Assembly (NCBI GenBank): GCA_963781785.1
Contig: CAWAHD010000002.1
Location: 1,488,001-1,552,000 of the forward strand
Reading direction: 5' to 3'
Length of the DNA: 64,000 bases
Origin: CAWAHD01 sp963781785
Lineage (GTDB): Bacteria > Planctomycetota > Planctomycetia > Isosphaerales > Isosphaeraceae
The notes under the pieces: generated by a model
What the model was told of the DNA's origin: nothing
Database searches by the model: none
The model's input: the letters and a program-made list of their open reading frames with translations, nothing else
Shown here: positions 20,119-28,745 of the stretch, one piece after another
Position numbering within the stretch: the first letter of the stretch is position 1
Layout: every line of letters starts with the position of its first letter
Position numbers and translations under genes: made by a program

Positions 20119-21079
20119 TCAGTCTTTCTTCAGATCTTTCACCAGCTTGTAGACTGTGCGGTTCATCAGGTTGAATGCCGCAGTCAGTTCGGCGATCTCG
20201 TCTTTCCCCGTGACCGGCAGTTCGTTGCGGGTGAAGCGGCCTTCGCTGATGTGCTTGGCCCTCTCGGAGAGCCGGGCCACGGGACGTAGAACCAGCAGGT
20301 TCACGACCAGCCAGAGCGAGGCAACCATCAACAGGCCCGAGACGAGAAGGACCAGGCCGATACTCTGGATCGCGCCCTTGGCGATCTCGTGCGGTTTCTC
20401 CTTGGGGACGTAGACGACCTGGGCCGCGACGACACTGTCCTGGACCCAGCCGAAGCCACCGATCTTGGTGTCGCCATATTCGCTGACCATGTCTCCGAAT
20501 TCCCGGATGAACTCCGGGGTCATTGCGTCCTCCTTCGTCTTATGACACGGCATGCATTTCTCCCCGGCGACCATCCGCTGTGAATAGGAGAGCACGTCCT
20601 TGTTTCGTCTCTTCATCGGTCGGAAGATCGGGGCGGGGTCTGAGGTGATCTGGTGGGAAAACTCGTCGATCAGATCTTTCTCGTCCGGGTTGGCCTCGTC
20701 CGAACCGATCGTGGGTTCGATCGCGGCCTCCTTGTACTCGTACTCCCGAAATTCCGGGTCGCCCTTCAGCATGAGATCGAGGACCCGCCGCGCGGCATAG
20801 GCCGGGACAGTCGGCTTGATGAACTTGCGTCGTTTCGTGGCGCCGGCCTGTTTTGATTCCACAGCGCTGCCGTCGCTGGTCAGCGAGTTGATCAGCGGTC
20901 GGATCTCGTCTGCGGTGTAGTCACGGGCGGCTTTCGCTGCCCTCATGACGAGCTTGGCTTCCTGTTCAACCTGCCGCGCGGCAAGATTGTCGAGCGCCTG
21001 GGACGCGAACCAGAAGCTGCCCGCCAGGGCCAGAATCGGAATCAGCAAGATGAGGCGCAAATTTCAGCGTCAGTTTCAT
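20119..21079 (-). CDS. DUF3365/Tll0287-type c-haem sensor with HAMP domain (frame break near 21063)
   Basis: The frame from 21060 begins abruptly with LRLILLIPILALAGSFWF. An ATG at 21079 with GAGGAGG about 12 bases upstream reads MKLTLKF and then loses frame, so one base missing in AAATTT gives a typical N-terminal membrane anchor. The periplasmic part contains a single c-type haem site, CMPCH (169-173 of the frame from 21060), in the DUF3365/Tll0287-like sensor fold. A second membrane helix (GAIQSIGLVLLVSGLLMVASLWL) and a HAMP domain (RPVARLSERAKHISEGRFTRNELPVTGKDEIAELTAAFNLM) follow. No output domain is attached, so it may signal through a partner. Redox or gas sensing is the family-based inference. 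Confidence 0.8.
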
Positions 21080-21556
21080 CGAAGCCAAGCCTCCTCGTGT
21101 TTCAATCGACGGGCCCGATCCGAACACGCCGATCAACGACATGCTGGCGCGGACTTTAGCACGGAGGCGCTTCGATGGTCTCGAAGTGCCGGGAACGACG
21201 GCCGCCACCGACTAACTCAGGATTCGCATCATCCCACCGAATTGGAGCCGGGAACGGATCATCCTACCCACCACTCCAGGGTACTGCCAGTTACAACAGC
21301 CGGTCACCCTCGCCACCGGGCGATCACGATGGGCCCCGATGCCGGTCCCCAGAACGCGGTCGGCCTGGTCGCCGCTTGCGTGCCTGGACCGTTTGGCACC
21401 AGCTACGGGTTCCGGGACCACCAAACGTAACTCCGGGGTCAGGATTTCGAGAACACCATAGGTAACTCCGGCGCGACTGGTCTTCCCTCGACCGGAGTCA
21501 AGCGGTGCGCGACTTCGTGAAGTGCCTCGCTGCCGCACAAACCAGGGCAAGTCCAG
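21080..21556. other. Non-coding region
   Basis: Nothing convincing. The long minus-strand frame over 21212-21799 is a shadow crossing the tRNA fragment and has no homology-like features. Confidence 0.35.
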
Positions 21557-21621
21557 TACCGGCGGTGGGAATCGAACCCACACGGGCGTTCCCGTCCGGA
21601 GGATCTTAAGCTCTGCGTTTG
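21557..21621 (-). pseudogene. tRNA-Leu 3' fragment (possible attachment site)
   Basis: The first 30 bases (21557-21586) are identical to the 3' end of the intact tRNA-Leu at 22684-22713, covering acceptor 3' strand, T-arm and the start of the variable arm. Similarity then fades through a TTAAG anticodon-loop relic, and the anticodon stem no longer pairs. The D-arm and 5' acceptor are absent. The copy is in the same orientation as the intact gene, forming a direct repeat around the DUF433/DUF5615 module. Confidence 0.75.
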
Positions 21622-21797
21622 GCACATGAAAGTACTCGATTTCGTCCCGGCGAAAGTGACGAGTGGACGCCGTGTCGACGGCAGCCTGACCCGCGAAGGC
21701 GAGATGCTCGGCGCGCCCGATAGCGGGCGCTGTACCCGGGCGGTACAATGAATTCTGATTGGCCTGAGCCACCGCGAAGCTCGGTTCGGAGGAACGC

Positions 21798-22124
21798 ATG
21801 AACTCATCGAAGAGGTACGTGGAGCCGGATTCCCAGGGCGTACTGCGGGTGGGCTCGCTAGGTGTTTCTCTGGACTCCGTCGTGATCGCGTTCCAGGATG
21901 GCCACTCCCCGGAAACAATCCAGCAGCACTATCCCGCGTTAAGCCTGGAGGAAGTCTACGGAGCCGTGGCCTACTACCTGGCCAATCGAAATGAAGTCGA
22001 TCAGTATCTGAAGCGGCAAGAACAACTTTGGGAACAAGCGCGTCAGCACGCAGCGCAGAAGCCTAACCCCGTCGTACAACGTCTCCGTGCGCTCGCCAAG
22101 GTTTCGGGCTCGACGGCGCCATGA
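21798..22124 (+). CDS. DUF433-family antitoxin
   Basis: 108 residues from ATG 21798. The core (GVLRVGSLGVSLDSVVIAFQDGHSPETIQQHYPALSLEEVYGAVAYYLANRNEVDQYL) is the DUF433 winged-helix fold, which binds DNA and pairs with DUF5615 PIN-like toxins. The stop overlaps the toxin start by four bases (ATGA), so the two are translationally coupled. A TACAAT -10-like hexamer lies about 50 bases upstream near 21743. The pair sits between two tRNA-Leu 3' copies. Confidence 0.85.
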   Translation: MNSSKRYVEPDSQGVLRVGSLGVSLDSVVIAFQDGHSPETIQQHYPALSLEEVYGAVAYYLANRNEVDQYLKRQEQLWEQARQHAAQKPNPVVQRLRALAKVSGSTAP

Positions 22125-22477
22125 GCCGGCCACGATACCTGGCCGACAACGATCTCAACGACGCGATTGTCGTGGGCACACGACGGCGCGAGCCGGCAGC
22201 GGAGTTCGCGCGGCTTCGAGACCTCGGTCTGGCCACGTCGAGCGATTCCGAGGTTTTGGACTTCGCTGCTGCGGCGAATTGGATCGTTGTCTCCCACGAC
22301 GTCAACACCATGAGGGACGCAGCCTACAACCGGCTGGAGGCGGGTCTAGTGATGCACGGTTTGCTTCTTGCAAGCCAGCGAACTCCGGTGTCGTCGATCG
22401 TCGAGAGCCTGCTTCTCATCTGGGCCGCGAGTGAAGCGGAGGAATGGACCGGGCAGGTCGAATTCTTGCCGCTTTGA
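22121..22477 (+). CDS. DUF5615 PIN-like toxin
   Basis: 118 residues, ATG overlapping the antitoxin stop. Conserved acidic residues are in place: the YLADNDLN start, EVLDFAAAANWIVVSHDVNTM, and a C-terminal GLLLAS/IVESLLLIW helix, as in DUF5615 Mut7-C/PIN-like ribonucleases. Normal length for the family. Together with the preceding gene it forms a complete toxin-antitoxin pair, with RNA cleavage as the inferred toxin action. Confidence 0.85.
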   Translation: MSRPRYLADNDLNDAIVVGTRRREPAAEFARLRDLGLATSSDSEVLDFAAAANWIVVSHDVNTMRDAAYNRLEAGLVMHGLLLASQRTPVSSIVESLLLIWAASEAEEWTGQVEFLPL

Positions 22478-22683
22478 CGCCTCCGATTTGTTTATCGATG
22501 TAAACGGTCCTGAGCGAAGCGCGACCGGATTGAAGCGCGATTCGGTCGTATCCCGCCTGCTCCTGGCAAGCCCTTCGCGGCTCTGAGTCGCAGAGGCCAT
22601 CGACCAACGTCAACGCAATGCCGCGTCGACGGTGTTGCCAAAACGCTCGGCGAGTTCGGCCCTCAAAATCGTCGTAAGCTCAA

Positions 22684-22766
22684 TACCGGCGGTGGGAATC
22701 GAACCCACACGGGGTTACCCCCAGAGGATTTTAAGTCCTCAGCGTCTGCCTTTCCGCCACGCCGGC
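22684..22766 (-). tRNA. tRNA-Leu (anticodon TAA)
   Basis: 83 bases: acceptor GCCGGCG pairs with CGCCGGT, discriminator A. The anticodon arm GAGGA-CTTAAAA-TCCTC gives TAA, followed by a long class-II variable arm and TTCGATT in the T-loop. No encoded CCA. The 3' 30 bases recur at 21557. Confidence 0.93.
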
Positions 22767-22836
22767 ATGGGCCTGACTCCGCTCTGAGTGGGACCGTACA
22801 CGAACGTATCCAGTAGGTCGGGCTTTCCCGCGTGAC

Positions 22837-22922
22837 GTCAGGCTGGAAAGCCTGACCTACGAGGAAACCGTCAGGCTGGAAAGCCTGACCTACGAGGAAA
22901 CCGTCAGGCTGGAAAGCCTGAC
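22837..22922. repeat. GQAFQPD palindromic repeat, 2.6 copies of 33 bp
   Basis: Units start at 22837, 22870 and 22903. Each has the palindrome GTCAGGCT-GGAA-AGCCTGAC followed by CTACGAGGAAACC. A degenerate inverted partner (TAGGTCGGGCTTTCCCGCGTGAC) precedes it at about 22814. The same palindrome forms the larger array at 58.8-59.3 kb. Lies between tRNA-Leu and the exonuclease gene. Confidence 0.9.
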
Positions 22923-22997
22923 TTACAACTGCGCAATGCGTTCGTACGGTGCACTCAGATAAAAAGTCGCGAGGCTCAAGGATAGGGGCACCGGTGT

Positions 22998-23708
22998 TCA
23001 AACTGGGAACCACGTCATGAAGTCCCGGCGCTTCATTGGATTGGACATCCACGACGTATCCGGTTCCGGAAGCTCCAACGCCTCGCGCACGGTGAGCCAA
23101 CCTTTGGGAAGCGGCATCCTGCTCTTTGTGCCTTTGCGCGTGATCCACTCGAATCGACGCTGCTTGTCGGCAGCCTCCGCGATTTGCATGGCCATGCGCA
23201 CGTCCTGGGCAACGTAGTCGAGAACCTCCTGGTACCGGCCGGCGGCCCAGAGCTTGGGAGCCAGAACACCACTCATGCCCTGCGGCTTTCCCGGCAACCC
23301 CATCCCTTGCGCGGCCTTGTCCAGAGCCACCGGATAACCCTGGGAACACACGATGTGAAACATCATGTCCACATGGCCCAGAGCGCACTCTTTGCAAGTT
23401 CCTGCCGACGCCGACTCCTCAGCGAGAATGTCAAAATCAAAGCCGAGCCCGTTCCACGTCAAGATCGTGAAGCCATCTTGAGTCATTCTGGACAGGAATT
23501 GCACCAGATCCTGAACCTCATTCCGGGCCATTTGTTTGGCCGGTGCCCCATCTGCTGTCTTCCCATGCCACAACCGAACGTCGTTCGAATCACTCGCCAA
23601 TGTTGCGGCGCACGAGATCCCGAGCGGCCTGTGGGGACGCCAGTTGAAATCATCACCGGGCACGTCCTTGGCCGTTTCAATATCAAACGCCAGATATCGC
23701 CGTGCCAT
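22998..23708 (-). CDS. DEDD-type 3'-5' exonuclease-like protein
   Basis: 236 residues from ATG 23708. RNase H-fold exonuclease motifs appear in order: FDIET (Exo I, catalytic Asp/Glu, residues 8-12), TWNGLGFDFDIL (Exo II) and YVAQDV (Exo III, with Asp). This matches the predicted PolB-like 3'-5' exonuclease domain. No polymerase part is attached, so it is a stand-alone proofreading- or repair-type nuclease. It lies alone between a repeat cluster and tRNA-Ser; the promoter is not visible. Confidence 0.75.
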   Translation of the reverse strand: MARRYLAFDIETAKDVPGDDFNWRPHRPLGISCAATLASDSNDVRLWHGKTADGAPAKQMARNEVQDLVQFLSRMTQDGFTILTWNGLGFDFDILAEESASAGTCKECALGHVDMMFHIVCSQGYPVALDKAAQGMGLPGKPQGMSGVLAPKLWAAGRYQEVLDYVAQDVRMAMQIAEAADKQRRFEWITRKGTKSRMPLPKGWLTVREALELPEPDTSWMSNPMKRRDFMTWFPV

Positions 23709-23765
23709 CCGGCTAACCTCGCATCTATCATTTCAAGGTATGTTAATGAGTACGTATCTCTGATG

Positions 23766-23852
23766 CGGAGGGGGTGGGATTCAAACCCACGGATGACTTG
23801 CGCCATCTACGGTTTTCAAGACCGTCCCGATCGACCACTCTGGCACCCCTCC
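23766..23852 (-). tRNA. tRNA-Ser (anticodon TGA)
   Basis: About 87 bases. Acceptor GGAGGGG pairs with CCCCTCC, discriminator G. The anticodon loop CTTGAAA gives TGA, with a class-II long variable arm and T-loop TTTGAAT. Confidence 0.93.
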
Positions 23853-23913
23853 GGTTGAAAGCCCTGAACGACGTGATGGACGCGCACGCACCCTGTTCCC
23901 GGGGCACAAACTT

Positions 23914-24312
23914 CTACTGGCCGCTGACTTCATCGAGAATATCGTCGGCGACGTAGATCGGCACGTCGACCGTCACCGCCAGCGCGATCGCGTCGCTGGG
24001 CCGCGAGTCGACCTCGACCAGCTCACCCTCATGCCGGATCCGCAGCTTGGCGAAGTACGTATGCTCGCGCAGCTCGTTGATGTAAATGTCCTGCAATTCG
24101 CCGCCCAAGAGGTCGATCGTGCTGGCCAGGAGGTCGTGAGTCAGCGGGCGCTGCGTTCCCTGGTTCCGCACGCGCCGGTCGATGCTCGAGGCCTCGAAGA
24201 TGCCGATCACAATCGGGAACATCCGCTCGCCATCCACCTCCTTCAAAAAGATGATGTGGGAATCGCTGGTCTCGTTGATGATGATCCGCGTGAGCTCCAT
24301 CTGGACCGCCAC
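23914..24312 (-). CDS. Bifunctional nuclease family protein (DUF151)
   Basis: 132 residues from ATG 24312 (MAVQMELTRIIINETSDSHIIFLKEVDGERMFPIVIG). The DUF151 core with GIFEASSIDRRV, LTHDLLASTIDLLGGEL and VDSRPSDAIALAVTVDVPIYV is complete. Members are proposed bifunctional DNA/RNA nucleases in plants and are common single-copy genes in bacteria. Stands between tRNA-Ser and valS with no obvious operon. Confidence 0.9.
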   Translation of the reverse strand: MAVQMELTRIIINETSDSHIIFLKEVDGERMFPIVIGIFEASSIDRRVRNQGTQRPLTHDLLASTIDLLGGELQDIYINELREHTYFAKLRIRHEGELVEVDSRPSDAIALAVTVDVPIYVADDILDEVSGQ

Positions 24313-24512
24313 GGTACTCTCACCTTTTCAATCGAGGAGCAAGAGAGCAAGATGGATCCGATTCTGAAGGCACCGAATCATCTCACCAGGCACCCTGGAA
24401 GCGCGTGCTTGCGTTCGATCATAGAAGACTGGCCACGACCCGTCAACGCGACAGGCCATACGAACAGAAGTTCAGGCCAGGCCAGGCCAGGCGATCGACG
24501 AACCAGAGCGGC

Positions 24513-27318
24513 TCAACCGGCGGCCAAGAGCGTCTCCACCGCCGCGTACTGTGACTCGAGCTCGCCGAGCTTCGAGCGAGTCTGCTTGACCACCTCGGCC
24601 GGAGCTCTCTTCACGAACGACTCGTTGGCCAGCTTGGATCTCAGCGTGCCGATCTGCCGCTCGAGATCGGCGAGGACCTTCCGCTGCTTGACTCGCTCGG
24701 CCTCCTGATCGATCAATCCCTCCAGCGGCAGAATCACTTCGACATCCGGCAAGACAGCCACGGCACACTCGGCGGGGCGGTCGATCGCCCCGACAATCGT
24801 GACGGTTGCGGCCGGGACCAGGCTGCGAATGAGCGGCTCACCTTGGGAGAGCCAGCGGGCAACGTCTCCCTGCGCGACGAGAATCGGCGCGATCGCGCGC
24901 GTCCTTGGGGAGGTTGCGCTCGGCCTTCAAGTTGCGAATCGCCTTGATCACCTCGCACCACTCTGCGACCGTCCGGCACGCCGTCTCGTCCGACCAGCCC
25001 AGGGGCCGGGGCCAGGCTGCAATCGAGACGCTTTCCGCGGCTCGGCCCGGCCCGGGAAATCCGCGCGAGGGCGCCAGTTCGTTCAAGACCTGCCAGACCT
25101 GCTCGGTCACAAACGGCATGATCGGATGGAGCAGCCGGCAGAGGCCATCGAGCACGGCCGCCAGCACGCGCTGCGCGACCGGCAGCGTCTGCGTGTCGCG
25201 GAGCCGGCCCTTGACGAACTCGACGTACCAGTCGCAGAACTCTCCCCAGGTGAAGTCGCGCAGCCGCCGGGATGCCTCGGCAAACTGAAAGTGCTCCAGG
25301 TCCGCGGTCACTCCCTCGATCGTGCGGTCCAGGCGGTCGAGGATCCAGCGGTCCTCGATCGGCAGCGACGCGACCTCCAGCGCGGCCGGCTCATAATCCG
25401 CCAGGTTCAAAAGGGTCAGCCGCGCGGCGTTCCAGAACTTGTTGGCGAAGTTGCGCCCCAGCTCGAATCGCTCCGACGTGTTAATGACTCGGCCGCCGGG
25501 GAGCTGAAGCGGCACGACCGGTATCCGCAAATCCTGCGTCTCGGTGGTACCCGCGGCCAGAGTGTAGCGCAGGGCATCGGATCCGTGAATTTCGATGATG
25601 TCAACGGGATCGACGCCGTTGCCGAGCGACTTCGACATCCGGCGCCCCTGTCCATCCTGGATAATCGGGTGGATGTAGACGTCGCGGAACGGCACGTCGT
25701 CCCGATTGAACAGGCCGAAGATGACCATGCGCGCCACCCAGAGGGTGATGATGTCGCGGGCCGTCGAGAGGACGCTGGTCGGGTAGTATCTTTCGAGCTC
25801 TGGCGTCTGATCCGGCCATCCCAGGGTCGAATGCGGCCACAGGGCCGAGCTGAACCAGGTATCCAGGACGTCTGGGTCCTGGACGAGCTGGTGCCCGGGG
25901 CCGAGCTCGTCGCCCTTGAGGTCGGCCTCGCCGCAGACGAGCCAGCCTCCCGCTTCGCCCGCGCGCCAGGTCACGTCCGCGCGGCCCGCGAAAGCTTGTC
26001 TCAGATCGGCTTGCGTACAGGTCCCGCAGTGCCAGATGGGAATCCGGTGCCCCCACCAGAGCTGGCGGCTGATGCACCAGTCGCGCTTCTCGCCCAGCCA
26101 GTCGAGGTAGCTCTTGGCGTATCGCTCGGGATGAATCTTGACCCGCAGAGAAGTCACGGCGTCCATCGCCTGCTGGGCGAAGCCGGGCGACCCGTCCGGC
26201 TCGTCTCCCATGCGCACGAACCACTGGTCGGAAAGATAGGGCTCGATCGGGGTCTTGCTCCGGTCCGAGTGATTGAGGCGGACCAGATAGCTCTCGACGC
26301 GCTCGATCAAGCCGAGGGCTTTCAGGTCCTCGACGACCCGCTTGCGCACCACCAGCCGGTCGAGTCCCTGATATTTGCCCGCGTTCTGGTTATACGTGCC
26401 ATCCGGATTGAGCAGGTTGATCATCGGCAGACCATTGCGCACGCCCGCCTGGTAATCGTTGGGGTCGTGCGCGGGCGTTACCTTGACGATGCCCGTGCCG
26501 AAAGCCGGGTCGACCAGAACGCCGTCGGCGATGATCGGGATCCTGCGGCCGGTCAGGGGCAAGTCGACGTGCTGGCCGATCAAGTGCTGGTATCGCGCGT
26601 CGTCGGGATGCACGGCGACGGCCGTATCGCCCAGCATGGTCTCGGGCCGGGTCGTCGCGATGTGCAACACCTCGGCCTGGAGCGAACCCGCGACCGGATA
26701 TTTGATCGTCCAGAGATGGCCCTTGATTTCTTCGTAGTAAATCTCGTCGTCGGCCACGGCCGTGCGGAGCTGGGTATCCCAGTTCACAAGCCGCTTGCCG
26801 CGAAAGATCTTGCCGGCCTTGAACAGGTTGAAGAACGTCCGCCGGACGGCGCGCGAGCAGCCCTCATCGAGAGTGAAGCGGGTGCGCTCCCAGTCGCACG
26901 AGCAGCCCAGCAAGCGAAGCTGGCTGAGGATCCGTTTCTCATACTCTTCCTTCCAGACCCAGATGCGCTCGACCAGGGCCTCCCGGCCCAGGTCATGGCG
27001 CGTCTTCTTCTCCTCTTCGAGAATCCGCCTCTCGACGACCGCCTGGGTGGCGATGCCGGCGTGGTCGGTACCGGGCATCCAGAGGACGTCGAAACCCTGC
27101 ATCCGCCGCCAGCGGATCAAGATATCCTGCAACGTGTTGTTGAGCGCATGGCCCAGATGCAGCGCACCCGTGACGTTCGGCGGCGGGATCACAATGCAGT
27201 ACGGCGGCTTGGCGCTGGCCGGATCCGCGTGGAAGTAGCCCTTTTCCACCCAGAAGTCGTAAAAGCGCCTCTGGGCGTCGTTGGGATCGTATTGTTTGGG
27301 GAGGTTGAGTTCGCTCAT
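24513..27318 (-). CDS. valS: Valine--tRNA ligase (one frame break near 24890)
   Basis: Charges tRNA-Val with valine. The HIGH motif is HLGH at residues 54-57 after PPPNVTG, and the KMSKS motif is GRRMSKSLG (MSKS 561-564). The editing domain (LPLTGRRIPIIADGVLVDPAFGTGIVKVTPAHDPND) and anticodon-binding helices are normal. The frame ends in nonsense after LKAERNLPKDAR. The correct continuation (IAPILVAQGDVARWL) and the C-terminal coiled-coil arm (EGLIDQEAERVKQRKVLADLERQI to 24513) are one frame away. One extra base in GCGCGCG explains it. Because the gene is essential and normally single copy, this break is most likely a sequence error. Confidence 0.92.
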
Positions 27319-27345
27319 GCTGAGAGTGTTTTGCGTTCGACCTCG

Positions 27346-27648
27346 TCATCGAGCTGAACGGAGTAACTCATCCAGGACGGCCTCCAACGGCTGATAGCGC
27401 CCGCTCGGTGACGACGTCCAGAACGGCTCGACCGTCACCGTGAACCCGGCCGTTTGGAGTTGAGCTTGCCAGCTCTCCCATTGAGCCTCTGTTAAGTCAG
27501 CGCGGGGCGGCCTGACCCAGACCGGCCCGACCACTCGCATTCTTTTCGCATCGCGGTCGACGAAAGTCCCTGAAGGAAAATCTCTAACGCCGTAGATCTT
27601 GACGGCTCCTTCCAAGGGAAGAACGAGAAATTCCTGTGTAACGTCCAT
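27346..27648 (-). CDS. Conserved hypothetical protein
   Basis: ATG 27648 (MDVTQEFLVLPLEGAVKIYGVRDFPSG) is chosen over the longer frame because of GGGGGACG just upstream and non-coding-like residues before it. About 100 residues of mixed beta/alpha character with VGPVWVRPPRADLTEAQWESWQAQLQTAGF. No family recognised. It sits in the same orientation just upstream of valS (27-base gap to its start) and could be cotranscribed. Confidence 0.6.
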   Translation of the reverse strand: MDVTQEFLVLPLEGAVKIYGVRDFPSGTFVDRDAKRMRVVGPVWVRPPRADLTEAQWESWQAQLQTAGFTVTVEPFWTSSPSGRYQPLEAVLDELLRSAR

Positions 27649-27824
27649 CGTTTCGTCCCCCGGGTGCGCGGATCGAGTCCGCTGTCTCACGCTTAATTCT
27701 ACGATGTTAACCCGGGCGCGGCGAGGCGGAAACCGACGCACCGTCGGAAATTCGCAGCGTCGACCCCACGGGTTATCGGGCTCCCGAGCTCCCTCACTTT
27801 GGAGGCACGAGATCGGCGAAAAGT

Positions 27825-28046
27825 TCACTCAGGCTTGATGGTTCGATTGAGAAACGCCCGGGACCAGTCGCCGCCATCCTGACCGGCTTTCATCGCTCGA
27901 TCGACGGCAAGACCGACTCCGACGATAATCAACACGGCGGCCACGGCATAGAGCCACTTCCCCCGGAGCCAGAGCCACCCCGCCCAGAGCCACGTCGCAA
28001 AGTAGGCCGCTTGACTTCCATAACGACACGATGCCTTCCGCGTCAC
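27825..28046 (-). CDS. Small single-helix membrane protein
   Basis: A GTG start at 28046 (or 28049) overlaps the DinB stop, suggesting coupling. About 73 residues with one hydrophobic helix (WLYAVAAVLIIVGVGLAVDRA) preceded by Trp-rich aromatic sequence (YFATWLWAGWLWLRGKW). No family recognised. The longer frame from 28133 lies inside the DinB gene and is not credible. Confidence 0.5.
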   Translation of the reverse strand: MTRKASCRYGSQAAYFATWLWAGWLWLRGKWLYAVAAVLIIVGVGLAVDRAMKAGQDGGDWSRAFLNRTIKPE

Positions 28047-28531
28047 CACACGGGCGGCTCCTTGGTGTTTGACTCCAGCGCCTGCACCAGGTAGCTCATC
28101 TGGCCGACATGGTTGTTCATGTGAGCGGCGCACACCAGGAACAGCCCTAGGCGAGTCTGGATCGGCGGCTGATCCGCGACCGGAGTGACGAACGATGCGG
28201 CATCCTGAGTTTGAAGTGTCTGCGCGACCATGTCGACAGCCTTCTGGAATCCAGCGAGCAGCTCGTCGATCGGGTACCGGCCAGGGTCGGTGAATTCGTG
28301 GTCGCGGTGGCGGACGTAGCCGGTGCCGGCGATCAGGGCTCCGATGTAATGATTGAGGTTCCCGGTCAAGTGCAGGACCAGGTTGCCGATGCTGTTGCCG
28401 AACGGAAAGGGCTTGATCCAGAGCTGCTCCCCGGGGACGCTGCGCGCGGCCTTCTCAACTCGCGCCGCCATGTGCCGAAAGTACCGAGTCAGCTCGATTA
28501 CGGTGGTCTGTGCCAGGTCGGACGTCGCCAT
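28043..28531 (-). CDS. DinB-family protein
   Basis: ATG 28531 with GGAGG eight bases upstream. 162 residues of a four-helix DinB/YfiT bundle: ELTRYFRHMAARVEKAARSVP, GNLVLHLTGNLNHYIGALIAG and FLVCAAHMNNHVGQMSYLVQAL. The putative metal-binding histidines (H of LVLHLTGNLNHY and HMNNHVGQ) are present. These proteins are thiol-dependent metal-enzyme-like with mostly unknown substrates. Overlaps the small membrane gene by a few bases. Confidence 0.85.
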   Translation of the reverse strand: MATSDLAQTTVIELTRYFRHMAARVEKAARSVPGEQLWIKPFPFGNSIGNLVLHLTGNLNHYIGALIAGTGYVRHRDHEFTDPGRYPIDELLAGFQKAVDMVAQTLQTQDAASFVTPVADQPPIQTRLGLFLVCAAHMNNHVGQMSYLVQALESNTKEPPVW

Positions 28532-28745
28532 TGATTCGTCCTCCGAGTAACTCATCACGAACATACTCCAGAGGCCGGAAATTCCCGTGTGCGAAGTCAT
28601 ATTCCGACAATTATAGGACCGCCGTGAGCCTGGCTCAATCACGATAACTGTCTGGCGACGACCCTTTCTTGAGGAATCGCCAATCCGGAGCATTCCCTAT
28701 GCCCCCGATCAGGCCGCGGAGGCAAGGTTCGGCTCGCGGCTGCGT

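Noticed and set aside
22663..23397. Minus-strand ORF with VGQAFQPDG repeats
   Set aside because: It runs through tRNA-Leu and the 33-bp repeats; the peptide repeat is only a translation of the palindrome.
24799..27357. 852-residue plus-strand ORF
   Set aside because: Exact antisense of valS, whose HIGH and KMSKS motifs are clear on the minus strand; a high-GC shadow.
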